In this document: in pieces, positions 1 through 10,993 of the stretch | Position numbering within the stretch: the first letter of the stretch is position 1 | How the letters are laid out: each line of letters starts with the position of its first letter | Assembly (NCBI GenBank): GCA_030544235.1 | Contig: CM060468.1 | Coordinates: 10,093,258-10,157,257, forward strand | Origin: Lepturacanthus savala | Taxonomy: Eukaryota; Chordata; Actinopteri; Scombriformes; Trichiuridae | Direction: 5' to 3' | DNA length: 64,000 nt | Made by a program: the position numbers and the translations under genes | Notes under the pieces: model-generated | The model's input: the letters and a program-made list of their open reading frames with translations, nothing else | What the model was told of the DNA's origin: nothing | Databases searched by the model: none

Positions 1-1010
1 GAAGTTGTGATGTCACAATTACAACTTCACCCCATTTACAGACATTCAAACCTGTCGATCAGAGGGCAGGCTCATTAATGTAAATAATGAAATCAGGTAT
101 AATATATAAAAATATAATGAGATGATGTTGGTTCTTAAAACCAGTGATGAATGAAGATTATTTTTATTTGTTTATTCAGTGGAGCCAATTTGAGATACTT
201 TGAGTAGATTCATATCAATAGTTCTACATCATAATGCAATTTAATTGAATATATATATATATTATAGAATATTAAAGCATATTTATGGGAAAGTTAACAA
301 TATGAGACCTTTAGTGGGGATAGAAAAGGATCCTTTGATTATGGTGTTGCTGTTCCAGTCGTCAAATGAGGATCTTACACCAGTGCCCTTCGCTCACACT
401 TATCATTAGCGTCCTGCCAAAGTGCGAACCATAAAACGTCAAGAAGAGTCTTGATCATTTGGTTCAAAGTGTAGCACCACAGCAAGGTGCTCTACCAGGA
501 ACCATCCTCTCGCACTTATGGTCCTAAACTTTGTGTTTTGTTTACAGCTTACTTTGTCCAGACCCAATTTGAAACTTCTGGATGGAGTCACTATTGTTTT
601 TGCTATATTCGAAATGTACACCTTATGAGAAGTCTATTATCTATATTTAGCCACATAGCTAGGTCTGTGTCATATGCAGCATGTTACTGTTTCACATTGC
701 TGTTTTCAGGAGATCTTTACACATCACTGTAATTTAGGATTGATTAATCCCTGATTAATTAATTATGGTTTGACAATAATTGACTTCATGCACTGTGGGT
801 TATCAAACATAGCACTTACTGACTCTTTGAGGCATATCACCTCGTTGTTCCTCATTCAGAATCTGGGGAATGATTTTCTTTTTTTGTCTGCACAGGAAAT
901 ATCCTTGTCAAATGTTGTTTCCACTTTTTTTGATCCAGTAACATAAAAAACTAAAATAAAATGATAGGATATGTTGTTTTCTTTTATTTTGTTGATGTCA
1001 AAGTGAAGCA
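1..1010. other. AT-rich upstream DNA, no gene recognised
   Basis: No conserved reading frame, splice-bounded exon or RNA gene seen. In mammals SERPINI1 lies head-to-head with PDCD10, but no serpin coding sequence is visible here; its exons may lie further left. Confidence 0.5.
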
Positions 1011-2050
1011 CACTATCTCACAAAAGTGAGTAAACCCCTCACATTTTTGAAAATATTTTATTATACCTTTTCATGCGATACACTTTAATACAATGTAAAG
1101 CAGTCTGTGTACAGCTTGTATATTAGTTTAACTTTGCTGTCCCCTTATACTAATTCAACACACAGCCACTAATATCTGAATAAAAGTGAGTACACCCCTA
1201 AGTGCAAAGATCCAAATTGTGCCCAAAGTGTCATTGTTTTGTGTTTCTACCACTTTTTTCAATCACTGCCTTAACTGTCTTGGAGATGGAGTTCACTAAA
1301 GCTTTACAGGTTACCATAGAAACCTCTTCCACGCCTCCATAATGACATCAAGGAGCTGGTGGAGGTTAAACACCTTTCTCAATGGGGTTTTAGTTCTGGA
1401 GACATGTTGGACAGTGTCTTTAGCCAGGAAGTGATGGTCTTGGAGGTGTTTTTTAAGGTACTCTCCACCTGGTTTCTTCCTCACACGCTTGACATCACCT
1501 AAACCAAAAAAAAAAGGTTTGTCTTTGTCTCATCAATCCACAGGAATCCATGTTCCCAGTCTTCTTGTCTTCGGCAAACTTTACAGCTTTTTTCATGTAT
1601 CATCTTTAGAAGAGTCTTCCTTCTGGGATAGTTGCCTCGGTACCTCTGCCCGTTTCCTTGCAAGTAAAAGATCGCTTTTCACTTTAAATGATTCAGATCT
1701 CTGTGTGATTATTCCTGTAAGTTCTGACAAATATCTGACACCTCCCTTCAGAAACTGGGCCCAGGGCAGTATTTCAACATGATAAAGACCTTAAAACACA
1801 CCTCCAAGACCACCACTGCCTGGCTAAAGACCCTGAGGGTAAAGGTGATGGACTGTCCAACATGTCTCCAGACCTAAAACCCTATTGAGCTCCATGGTGG
1901 CATCATGCAGGACTGGAAGAGGTTTCTATGGCAACCTGTTTTTTAACAGAGATGACTGTGTGTTACTTTACAATCAAGGTATTATATTGTCATTGTTGTC
2001 CCATTAAAAAGATATAGTCAAATGTATGCAAAAATGTGAGGGGTGTACTC
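1011..2050 (-). mobile_element. Degenerate Tc1/mariner-like element, fold-back form
   Basis: The left end begins CTATCTCACAAAAGTGAGTA, and the right end contains AATGTGAGGGGTGTACTC, its inverted partner. The body resembles the complement of a fish Tc1-like transposase gene, with many stops and indels (for example the TGTCTCATCAATCCACAGG region near 1528). The segment at about 1797-2050 is an inverted copy of internal as well as terminal sequence of the left arm (about 1070-1455), so the element can fold on itself. No intact transposase remains. Confidence 0.75.
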
Positions 2051-2069
2051 TACATTAACTATTTACATT

Positions 2070-2340
2070 AACCTACATGAGGCAAGGCAAGTTTATTTGT
2101 ATAGCACATTTCAACAACATGGTAATTCAAAGTGCTTTACATAAAACATTAAAAGCACCAAGATACAATTTTAAAAAAGTTGAATAAAAGGGGAAAAATA
2201 AAATGAACAAATTAGAAAAACAAAGTAATATTTAATAACATTAAAAATCCAAAAATTAAAATTACAAAAAAGTACAAAGTTATACAATTTAAAAATCTAT
2301 GATTTGATAAATTTATCTCTTGTGTCCTGAGAAAAACTCT
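2070..2340. repeat. Dispersed repeat, copy A
   Basis: Contains TTTATTTGTATAGCACATTT followed by AGTGCTTTACATAAAA and an A-rich stretch. The same modules occur at 7239-7430 and, more diverged, near 56255, so this is a genomic repeat of the kind common in fish. The class is not certain. Confidence 0.65.
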
Positions 2341-3429
2341 GAATTGTCTAAATGTAACATAAATTGGAGGACCTTCACTCACTGTGTAAAGATCATTTAA
2401 AATGAGTTGTTAGGAAACATTTGAAGGTCTTTTGTTCATGAAACAAGGAGACTATCCCAAAAGTAATAAAGCACTGTCTGACTGCCTCAACAACCTTTGA
2501 CTATTTAAATGAACAATGTTGTTTTGCATCCTCTAATAGTCCTAGTTAGCTATTGATAGAAGAAAGCACATCCACACTGGACCCATTTATAACTTTATGC
2601 TAGTTGGCGTCAAAGGGCAATAATATGGCATGGATATAGTCAGGGTTAGGTGACTTTAATCCTTAAAATAAACAGTGCACACATGAACAGTGAGTTGTTA
2701 TGTAAGTAAAGTGTCAAGAAACAATCGGTCGCATCTGATGAGTGAAGAGAATGACGGCACCTTAGATCCTGTAAAGGTGTAACTCCGTAAACAACAGCTA
2801 AGGAAGAACTGGTCTTGGATTTTCCAGGTGTGTGTGTGTGACAAGAAAAAAAAATACAGAACACAGGCCAAGTGAATCTGTATGCCAAGGTGCTTTATCA
2901 CACTCGCTATTTTTTACAGCAGCAGTAATATTGGAGAGGGTGTTCTTTATTCAGGTGTGAGTCACGCCAGTTTTGTCGCCATCACACCCAGTGGAACAGT
3001 AAAAAACTGCTGAAGTAAAGAACTCGCTCCGTGGCTCGTGTGTGTCCCCTGAAAGATTTTCTGGGAAGTAGTACACAAAATTTTATAACACTTAAAGGGA
3101 AGGAGTCAAGCTGGTCCGTTGTTGGAAAATGTAATTTATTTATTCATTCTGTCTTTTATTAAAAAAAAGAAAAGAAATTCCACTCATTTTCAATATGAGA
3201 ACATTTAAATAGCTTACGTTTGCAACAACAGTGAAATTTGACATTTCCACTCAGCCACCATCTATAACTCTCCATCCTTATTCACCTGTCCTGACTTCTT
3301 CGTCTTCTTCTTCTCCTACTCCAGGTCCTTTTACTCCTCCCATTCTGTCAGTCCTGGTGAATGATTGAATGCGGTGAAACTGGCATCAGTCGACAAGCGC
3401 GCGCACAACACGCCATTGATTGGTCAAGG
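2341..3429 (+). promoter_or_regulatory. Region upstream of PDCD10 coding start (promoter/5' UTR not resolved)
   Basis: No coding exon is seen. The last 100 bases become CpG-richer (CGCGCGC at about 3398-3404), with a reverse CCAAT box before the ATG, suggesting the promoter or 5' UTR is close. A TATA box is not obvious. Confidence 0.35.
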
Positions 3430-3516
3430 ATGACAATGGAAGACACAAAGAATGAAGCCGACATCTCAAGATTCTCTATGGCTCTCTATACAGTCATGTA
3501 TCCTGTCTTTAACCAG
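3430..3516 (+). CDS. pdcd10: PDCD10 coding exon 1
   Basis: Encodes residues 1-29, from MTMEDTKNEAD to the conserved LYTVMYPVFN block. The donor GTAAAG follows CAG at 3516 and the exon ends in phase 0. A reverse CCAAT box (ATTGGTCA) lies at about 3419-3426, directly before the ATG. The 5' limit of the exon is uncertain; an acceptor-like CAG lies near 3324 and another near 3350. Confidence 0.93.
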
Positions 3517-6500
3517 GTAAAGAATACAGAATATCAGTCAGTTTATATTCAGGTTGCAGGAGAAGGCTGTAATGTGGCTTTAGTGATAATAATTCGATGG
3601 AGGTGAACAGTGAATTGGGTTTTGTGCAAGTTTCAGAGAAAGAATTATGATGTTCCAGAAAAGGAATAAGGAAAGACTAGAGGGATAATTTTAAATTTAC
3701 AAGGAAAAAGGGTCTAAAAAAGAGGGAGAAGTTTAATAGAGTTTAATAGCAATGCAAATTAATCAAATAACTGGTATAATTAAATATAAAGCATGTTGTT
3801 CTGCTAATATGTGGAGTTTATGTATGTCTACAGTATTTTGCAATGTTCAAGGTCACTTTATTTGCCATTTGTGCATAGAGCAGCAATCTAAAAACGGAAC
3901 TATTGCAGGGCTCTTTGAGTCACCTAATAAAAGTAGTAGTAGAGAAAATACAATATAATAAAAAAACACTAAGTACTATACACAGAACAATTAAAAAAAA
4001 CAACACACAAACACACCCATACCCCTGTATTACACAAGTAATCAAATATTTAACAATAGCAACCGTATACACCGATGCTCATTTTAAGTATTGCAAATGG
4101 CATCTATATCACATAAGTATTAATACATGGTTGTGCTCATATATGAGTTTTTCCACAGTCCTGATGACATACAGATTGTTCATTGTTGATCTTTATTCTT
4201 TTTGTATGTTTATTTTTTATTTCCACATCCCAGTATATTTGCCAGTCCTAGAAGAAAAAGTTTTCTCAATGAGATTACAATAATATACAAATACAAATAA
4301 AGTTGCATTACAAAAGAAAATCAATAGAGGATTCCTGTCAAAAACAAAAAAATAGGATTAATTAGAAATCGGGCTTGTTCTGAAATCATATAAAAATCTT
4401 CATCTGTGCTCTTTATATTTACAGTAACACACAGATAGGAAGTATGAATTCATTGCGTCGTACTGCAGAATACAGGAAGGCTGTTTGAAAGTCTGACCAA
4501 GTATAAATTTGATCACTATGAAAACATTGTTAATGGGTGCCCCTGTTGGTTCGGGGTGCTAAACATCTCTCCCTCTCTGCTTTCATTTCTTTTACACTCT
4601 ACAATAAATAAGTAAAATTTCCCAAAACAAACCAAAGCTGATGAAGCTCAACTGGAAACAAACTTTTCTTTTATTCAAACCAACACACGTGTGAATGCAC
4701 AATGTGCAAATTATCTGTCAGAGCTACGAGGCTGAGGTCGTGACACGCTCTGTAATACCAGAATATCAGCTCACAGGGATGGAATAGGCATCAATTCTCC
4801 TGAAGTTTAGATGAAAAACAGATGGATTGACAGCAATTTTCACAGTACAATAACACACAGGGCCCTTCTTTGATATTGCAAGGTTTTCTGACTTTTATGT
4901 AGTGTCTGCAGAATTATAATTCAGCACAGAGAGCCACAATAAGAGCTTGTGTGTGTGTGTGTCTGTGTGTGTGTGTGTGTGTGTGTCTGTGTGTGTCTGT
5001 GTGATAACTTGCAGTTGGAGGACGTCGACTTATCAGCAGCACAGACATTGAGAGCTGCCTTTACAAAGGTAAAAAAAAAAAAGTTTACTTTGGTAGTTTC
5101 ATTTCATGAACTGAGTTGGCATCTTTTTTTTTTTTTTTTTTTTGAAAAAAAAACAAAACTGCTCAAACCTTTACTGTTTAAATAATTTCCACTAGGAACC
5201 CTCTATCCATGTGTAGATTCTACTATCAGTGTAACTGTATCTTTGTTTGTTTCAAGGCAGAAAAGCAGAACCCAGGGCTGACCCAGGACATTATTATAAA
5301 AATACTGGAGGGGAAGAATTTACAAAGCAACTATAATGAGTCTTTACTTCGAATGGCGGCAGACAACATAGAAGGTAGGATGATGTACACCGCCAGCAAC
5401 ACCAGGTCAATCACAAAAAAAAAAAACAAATATGTCAACGTTACATTCGTTGAAAGGTCGCCCTTTTACTTGCCGTCCTCTGGAGGCAGGATGGGCCTGT
5501 GCTGCTGAAGGACACTTCAACAGGCTGGATGATGACCAATTTATCTTGGCTCTGGTTTCTGTGATGCCACAAGCCTGTTTTTTTTTTCCTCACGTCACAT
5601 GAGTCCAATTACTCACTAGGGGGAGCTGTTTCTCCACAAATCAACTTCGCCGGTTCCTGCTCTCAAATGTTCCTTCGTGTCTGTCTGTAATTTAATTCCT
5701 TGTGCCGTGTACAGTGATTGATGGTAGCAATGAATTCACACACGCATACACACACACACACACTCTTAAGATTAATTTTAACTTCACCTCCTGCATGACT
5801 CATGCACCATCACCAAACAAACTAAACACTGTCACTTAAACGCGTGTGGACTCACATGCATACTTGATCTTGTATCCGTACATCCGCACTGTACACACGT
5901 GTTTGATCACACACCCTCCCATTATTAATTGCTTCTCGCCGGCGTCCCCTCGAGCTATTTGCATGTGCTTTGACGCGCCTGTCGCCGAGGAGTTAAGGGT
6001 TCTGTATTTTTTTTTCTCTTCCTTTTGGTGTTTTCAGGGTTCATGATTGACAGGCGAGAGCCAGAGTTCCGGGAGCTGAACGACAGGGCCCGAGCTCTGA
6101 AACACATCCTCAGCACCATACCCGATGAGATCAATGACAGAGTAGGCTTCCTACAGACCATCAAGTAAGACAGCTGTGTGTGTGTGTGAGATACACACCA
6201 GGTTTAATTCTTCCTTAAAGTTTTAGTGGAACATCTTGCACTCGTTTTGAATACATTGCCAGTGAAAGAGAAAAACAAGGTAAGTCAGCTCTAGTTGCAC
6301 AAGCCATCCACACCATTTAAATCTAATTTTACCCAGATGTGCTGAATGATGAATTCCCCTTAAATATATATGGGATGTAGGGTGGGGTATGGCAAATTGT
6401 TTTCATTAGCATAGGAAAACCTCATAAATACAATATGAGCCTAATATTATAGGGCAGATGTTGTACTGTTGGTAGATAGTCTGGTACATGCCTAAGAATC

Positions 6501-8571
6501 AGAAAGATGCCACCAAAAAACGTTTTTTATTTTCCTTCTGATGGACGATTATCTTGGTAAGGGAATAGGAAAAAATAAGAAAACTTTGGTGAATCCTTGA
6601 AATGAGTTGGTACTAATGAAATAAGAACACATTTTGAATATGAACAAAACTAAGAGGGAATGTGTTTGTATATCACTTCCTGCAAGTGGCCTATTTTGTA
6701 GTTATGATAAATACTCTCATTGTATCAAAGAAACAGTTTTGGGTTATCTCTGGGCTCAAGTATCGATGGACTGTTATCTCCAATGACTCCTCTTTCTCTA
6801 TGAATACCAGCATGGTGTCAGCACCCATTTAGCAAGATAGTTGTGTTTGGATGCAATTTGTGTGCAAATAGGCCAAAAAAGGGAAGCTTGATTATACATA
6901 TCCAGAAGGTGTTTGACAGTCAATGACCTTTGTTTTTCAACTACTTAACTGGGTTTATAAAATATGTGAAATAGGACATTTTTCCAAGTTATATTATAAA
7001 TTAGCAACACATGATGAAGTGCAGTCAAACCAGGATAGAAGTCGAATATAGGAATTCATTCCTGACCTTGGAAACATTATGTGTTACAATATATTCTCCA
7101 CTCAAGCTACCTAAATACTGCTAAATTCCACTGAATCTTACACGCTGGACCTTTAAAACATGCGTCATAAGCATTCATGCAGTAGATGCTGATCTTAGAC
7201 ATTTGATTGTATGTCAATGAATAGTGTGTTTACATGGAGGGCAAGGTTTATTTGTATAGCACATTAATTAAAAATGCTTTACATAAAAAAAAAAAAGAGA
7301 TACAATTTAAAAACAGTTGATCGAAAGGGGAAAAATTAAAAACAAGAAAAAAGTTACAATGAAAAATAATTAAGAAATGACATTAGTAAATAGGCAGCAG
7401 CAAACAGAAAAGTCTTCAGCTCTGACTATAAAAAGTTACTTAAAAACACCCAATCACGCTAAAGAGAGAAAAAACAAAGACGTTTCATTCTCCCGGTCCA
7501 TTTTGCCATTATTTTTGATGGAATTCAATTCTCCTAGAGAGTCGCTGCTTTAAGTGGGAGCGGAGGGCTTAGAAATAAAATCAATTCAAAGGGAGTGGTG
7601 AAAAACTAAAAGAAAAATCATGAAGGGGCAGATCTTAAGTGCATACAAGGGAAGAAAAAGCTGAAGGTGAAAGTGAATTTGTGGGGAAACCGAGAATGAG
7701 CAGGATCAAAGAACATTAGTTTCAGGGTATCAATACCTGATGAAATCCGGTAACATGATGTTATATGTATGTGTCATACAGAGACATTGCCAGTGCCATA
7801 AAGGAGCTGCTAGACACAGTTAATACAGTCTTCAGGAAATACCACTATCAGAACAGAGAGGTAAGTACGTAGACGGAGAAGAAACAAAACCTATACATAC
7901 AATCACCGTTCCTTTGAAATGAGTGTAGCTGAGAGGTTTGTTCTGTGTACATTGATTAGGTATTGGAACAGCAGAAGAAAGAGTTTGTGAAATACTCCAA
8001 GAGCTTCAGCGACACTCTTAAAACCTTCTTCAAAGATGGAAAGTATGAGACTTTTGTTTTTTTTCTACTTTTATTTTCTCTTTTAGGAGTTTTGTCTGTC
8101 TGTTTCGTTTCTTTTTCTTTCCTCTGTAGCTTCCTTTTTCTGACTCCTCACTCACTTGGTTAATGCAACCTTTTTCATGTTCACACATTTAATAGCTACA
8201 CATGCACGTGCCAGCACACACACACACACACACACAAACACACAGTCCCCGCCGTGTAAATGGTTGTCGTGTGATCACAGGCCCGCTTCTATCAAATCCA
8301 CCATTGCTGAATAATTCCCTTGACCCATTTCCTGTGGATTCATGCTGGCTTGTTTTCTCTGAAGCCTGACATTCTCCTTTCCAGCCAGATCAAAGTGTTT
8401 CCTGGATCAATCCTAATATTGTTGCCATGGTTTCTTTGCTGTATGATTGACATGTGTGCCCTTGTGTCTCTTGTCACGGTTGTTTCCAGAGTGATAAACG
8501 TATTTGTCAGCGCCAACCGGCTCACCCACCAAATCAACATGATACTGCTGGCCTTCAGGACTGTGGTGTAG
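3430..8571 (+). CDS. pdcd10: PDCD10 (programmed cell death 10 / CCM3), complete, 7 coding exons
   Basis: Adaptor protein of the cerebral cavernous malformation complex and STRIPAK. The N-terminal helical domain dimerises with GCKIII kinases (STK24/25/26) and the C-terminal FAT-homology domain binds CCM2, paxillin and striatins. Coding exons: 3430-3516, 5015-5068, 5257-5374, 6038-6164, 7782-7860, 7960-8042, 8490-8571. They total 630 nt, giving 209 residues (human is 212). All junctions are GT-AG and keep frame. Diagnostic peptides seen: LSAAQTLRAAF, ESLLRMAAD, IPDEINDRV, DIASAIKELLDTVN, KKEFVKYSKSFSDTLKT and INVFVSANRL. K169 and K176 correspond to the human K172/K179 patch that contacts LD-like motifs. 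The start was chosen at ATG 3430 because MTME followed by KNEA matches the family N-terminus. The extra upstream reading from 3361 is not family-like and is probably 5' UTR. Assignment is by recognition of the family sequence, not by a search. Confidence 0.97.
3517..5014 (+). other. PDCD10 intron 1
   Basis: AT-rich intron with no conserved exon seen. Its 3' end carries a TG/TC microsatellite (about 4949-5003) reaching almost to the acceptor. Confidence 0.8.
5015..5068 (+). CDS. pdcd10: PDCD10 coding exon 2
   Basis: 18 codons, LEDVDLSAAQTLRAAFTK, phase 0 to phase 0. The acceptor TTGCAG ends at 5014 and is preceded almost directly by a TG/TC-rich microsatellite rather than a normal pyrimidine tract. 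The donor is GTAAAA. Confidence 0.96.
5257..5374 (+). CDS. pdcd10: PDCD10 coding exon 3
   Basis: Encodes AEKQNPGLTQDIIIKILEG through ESLLRMAADNIE and ends in phase 1 (carried G). The acceptor used is TTCAAG at 5251-5256, chosen because GCA GAA AAG continues the family sequence; the later CAG at 5258-5260 would drop residues. The donor is GTAGGA. Confidence 0.96.
6038..6164 (+). CDS. pdcd10: PDCD10 coding exon 4
   Basis: Encodes GFMIDRREPEFRELNDRARA to IPDEINDRVGFLQTI and ends in phase 2. The acceptor TTTTCAG ends at 6037 and the donor is GTAAGA at 6165. The split lysine codon (AA plus A) at the exon 4/5 junction is the expected family position before DIASAIKE. Confidence 0.96.
6165..7781 (+). 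other. PDCD10 intron 4
   Basis: A TG run starts right after the donor region (about 6177). A copy of the dispersed repeat lies at 7239-7430. Nothing else recognised. Confidence 0.8.
7239..7430. repeat. Dispersed repeat, copy B
   Basis: Shares TTTATTTGTATAGCACATTA, GCTTTACATAAAA, a GATACAATTT motif and a GGGGAAAAAT motif in the same order as the copy at 2070-2340. Confidence 0.65.
7782..7860 (+). CDS. pdcd10: PDCD10 coding exon 5
   Basis: Encodes DIASAIKELLDTVNTVFRKY and HYQNRE, the first helices of the FAT-homology domain. The acceptor CATACAG ends at 7781, the donor is GTAAGT, and the exon ends in phase 0. Confidence 0.97.
7960..8042 (+). CDS. pdcd10: PDCD10 coding exon 6
   Basis: Encodes VLEQQKKEFVKYSKSFSDTL to KDG and ends in phase 2 before the donor GTATGA. 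It contains both basic residues (K169, K176) of the partner-binding face of the FAT-homology domain. Confidence 0.97.
8490..8571 (+). CDS. pdcd10: PDCD10 coding exon 7 with stop
   Basis: Encodes the last helix, INVFVSANRL to LLAFRTVV, followed by TAG at 8569-8571. The acceptor TTTCCAG ends at 8489. The 3' UTR follows. Confidence 0.97.
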
Positions 8572-9440
8572 AAGCCAGAGGAGACAGACGTCTTCATTAG
8601 AGAATACTGAAATGAGGCTTTTTAATTCCTAAAGACATTATTATTTTGGGCTGTATAATTTCTAATTATGTGGCTTTAAGGAAATACTCGTTTCATAGTA
8701 AATCAGGTTCACAGTAATTGCCAGGGATTTTTAACTCTTTTACGTTGTTGTTTTATCAGATTCTTAGATTATTGTTTCTTCATGTCTTTATATATTTGAT
8801 TCTCTGTGACGGTCTGAGGAAATACTCAGAAAATGTGATTATTTCCCATGTCCTTAAAGGTTTTGTGATTACAAAGGTCTGTAAAAATAGACTGTATGAT
8901 GTTGAATAGTTGTGATTATGTTGTTCCTTTATATAATAATCTTAACATTAGAGAATCTGTTATACAAAAGAGTGTGCTGCCTTTTTTTTCATTATTATCA
9001 AATTATGGATTATATCAAACTTACAAAATGTTAAATTAATGGTCTGGTCCAAAATTATTTCGGATGATTATATGTATATGTAATTTTTGGGGCGCTTGTA
9101 ACATCTTAAAATTAAGCAATATCTACTTGTGAATCACTGGTTAGGGTAGATATGTGGAAAGAGTTTTTTTTTGGGTACAAAATATGTAAAATAAATGTTA
9201 TTTATCTTGTGATCCTCCAGATATGGAGGCCTAACCACCACTGCCATGCCTAACCCCTATTGTAATATATGTATTCACACTGTACTCCTAGAAGATCCAC
9301 TTTATTGTGAACAGATGGATTTTTCCCACATTGCACAAGGGGCATAGATGAGCACATTGATGTGTAGCAAAACTATTGTGGTTTTTGATCAGAAATCTGT
9401 TCAAAAATCCTCCAGTGTCAACAATAAAATGATCAGGTTC
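8572..9440 (+). other. PDCD10 3' UTR and flank
   Basis: AT-rich sequence after the PDCD10 stop with no conserved reading frame. AATAAA signals occur at 9190-9195 and 9423-9428, and either could end the transcript. The choice between them cannot be made from sequence alone. Confidence 0.5.
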
Positions 9441-10463
9441 TGATCTCTGTCACTCTGTATCAGTGAGAACATTGTCATTGGCTCCAGTTTGTTCCTCCAT
9501 CTTGCAGGCGAGTGATGGAGCACATATGCAACAGTGGACATCGCAATGTTCACAAACAAGTTGGCTTACAGAGTTCACCTTCAGACCATGTTTGGTGGCG
9601 GTTGAAGGTCATTCTGACAATGAAAGAAACCGCAAACAGAAGTAGACTGTCTAGGTGAGTATAATAGCACTTCATCATACAATCGGGGGTATCTGAGGAT
9701 AGATAATACACTACACTAGTAAACATGAAAGCAGCACAATACAATCTTAAACTGATGGTATACTTGTTTGAAATCTTACAGATTACAAGAAATTTTAAGC
9801 AGCAAAAGTTTAAATACACAAATCCATTTAAATCTATAATAGTTTTACACTTTTGACTGCAGTGGACGTGACAACATTCCTTCAAGCCAAGTGTTAAAGA
9901 ATGGGAGTCGAAATTCCTTTAGAAGTCATATGAGATGAAGAGTTTGAGAAAGATTTTCAGAAGTGGGTCTCTTCAGATGTGCATTGTTGTATGAAAGTGC
10001 TTCATTTCCACTTAGTTGCCCTTCCATTCTCTTTCTTCGACTGCATCTTTTTCCTCCCAGTACTAGGATCCGCACTGATTTTTTTTTCCCCCCCATCCCA
10101 GCAACTTCATTCTTCTCCCTGTATAATAGTGGATTTTCCATGGTGGATTTGTGGTGGGCTATTTTGAGCTCTGTGCTGGCTCCTACATGCACCGCTGTAA
10201 TCCAATTGTGATAGTGTTAATTTTTAAAGCTTTATTATTGAAATTGCTGAGACCTAATTTTCTGATCCTGTCACCGTTGACGACCGCTGTAATCAGCTAA
10301 TTCAAGTTATTCCGGGCCATTAAGTCACACGCAGAGTGGAAGAGATGATATCTGTGTGGAATCTATAGCTTTTGTGTGCGTTCATGCTTACAATTATACA
10401 GGCAATACATTTGTTTTAGTTTAACAAATCCCCAACTGACTTTTTCCCTCTTTTGTTGTGTGT

Positions 10464-10494
<31 letters not shown>

Positions 10495-10960
10495 CGCACA
10501 CTACGAGTGACCCACAAGATCTCCTCTCGAAGACATTTGAATGGCACTATAAAGCTCTAGTGGAGTGTGGTTTATTTGTGTTCTGGTCCAGGTTCACACC
10601 AGTTTTCTTTTGTTGTTTTAATGCATGAACACCTTTTTTTTTATGAGTGGCAGGGGAATCCGTAGCTATGGTGTGTGTTTGTGTGCAGGTTGTATCTGTG
10701 TAGGGGGTAATTGTACATACAGATTATCTTCTCTCCAGTGCTTAATCTGTGAATAGAAGTAACACACACACACACATTGTGTTATATACAGGCGATAGGG
10801 CCAGGACTCACAAACACAACTCTTTTTGACTACTTGGTTGCCAGGAAACTTGGCCTTAGTCTTTGAGAGTGAGGCATAATAAAAGAAAAGAATTGTCTCT
10901 GTCTTTGTGTGTGTGTCCTCTGCCACTGTGTGGGCTTCTGGGGGCAGTTAGTTAACTTGC

Positions 10961-10993
<33 letters not shown>

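Noticed and set aside
3361..3429. N-terminal extension of PDCD10 from an upstream ATG
   Set aside because: The 23 extra residues are not family-like; the protein family begins near MTME. It is more likely 5' UTR.
3903..4283. 126-codon open reading on the + strand
   Set aside because: It lies in PDCD10 intron 1, is AT-rich with random-looking composition, and has no family resemblance.
9463..10211. Possible small genes in the PDCD10-WDR49 spacer
   Set aside because: Short frames on both strands with no conserved motifs, coding bias or paired splice sites.
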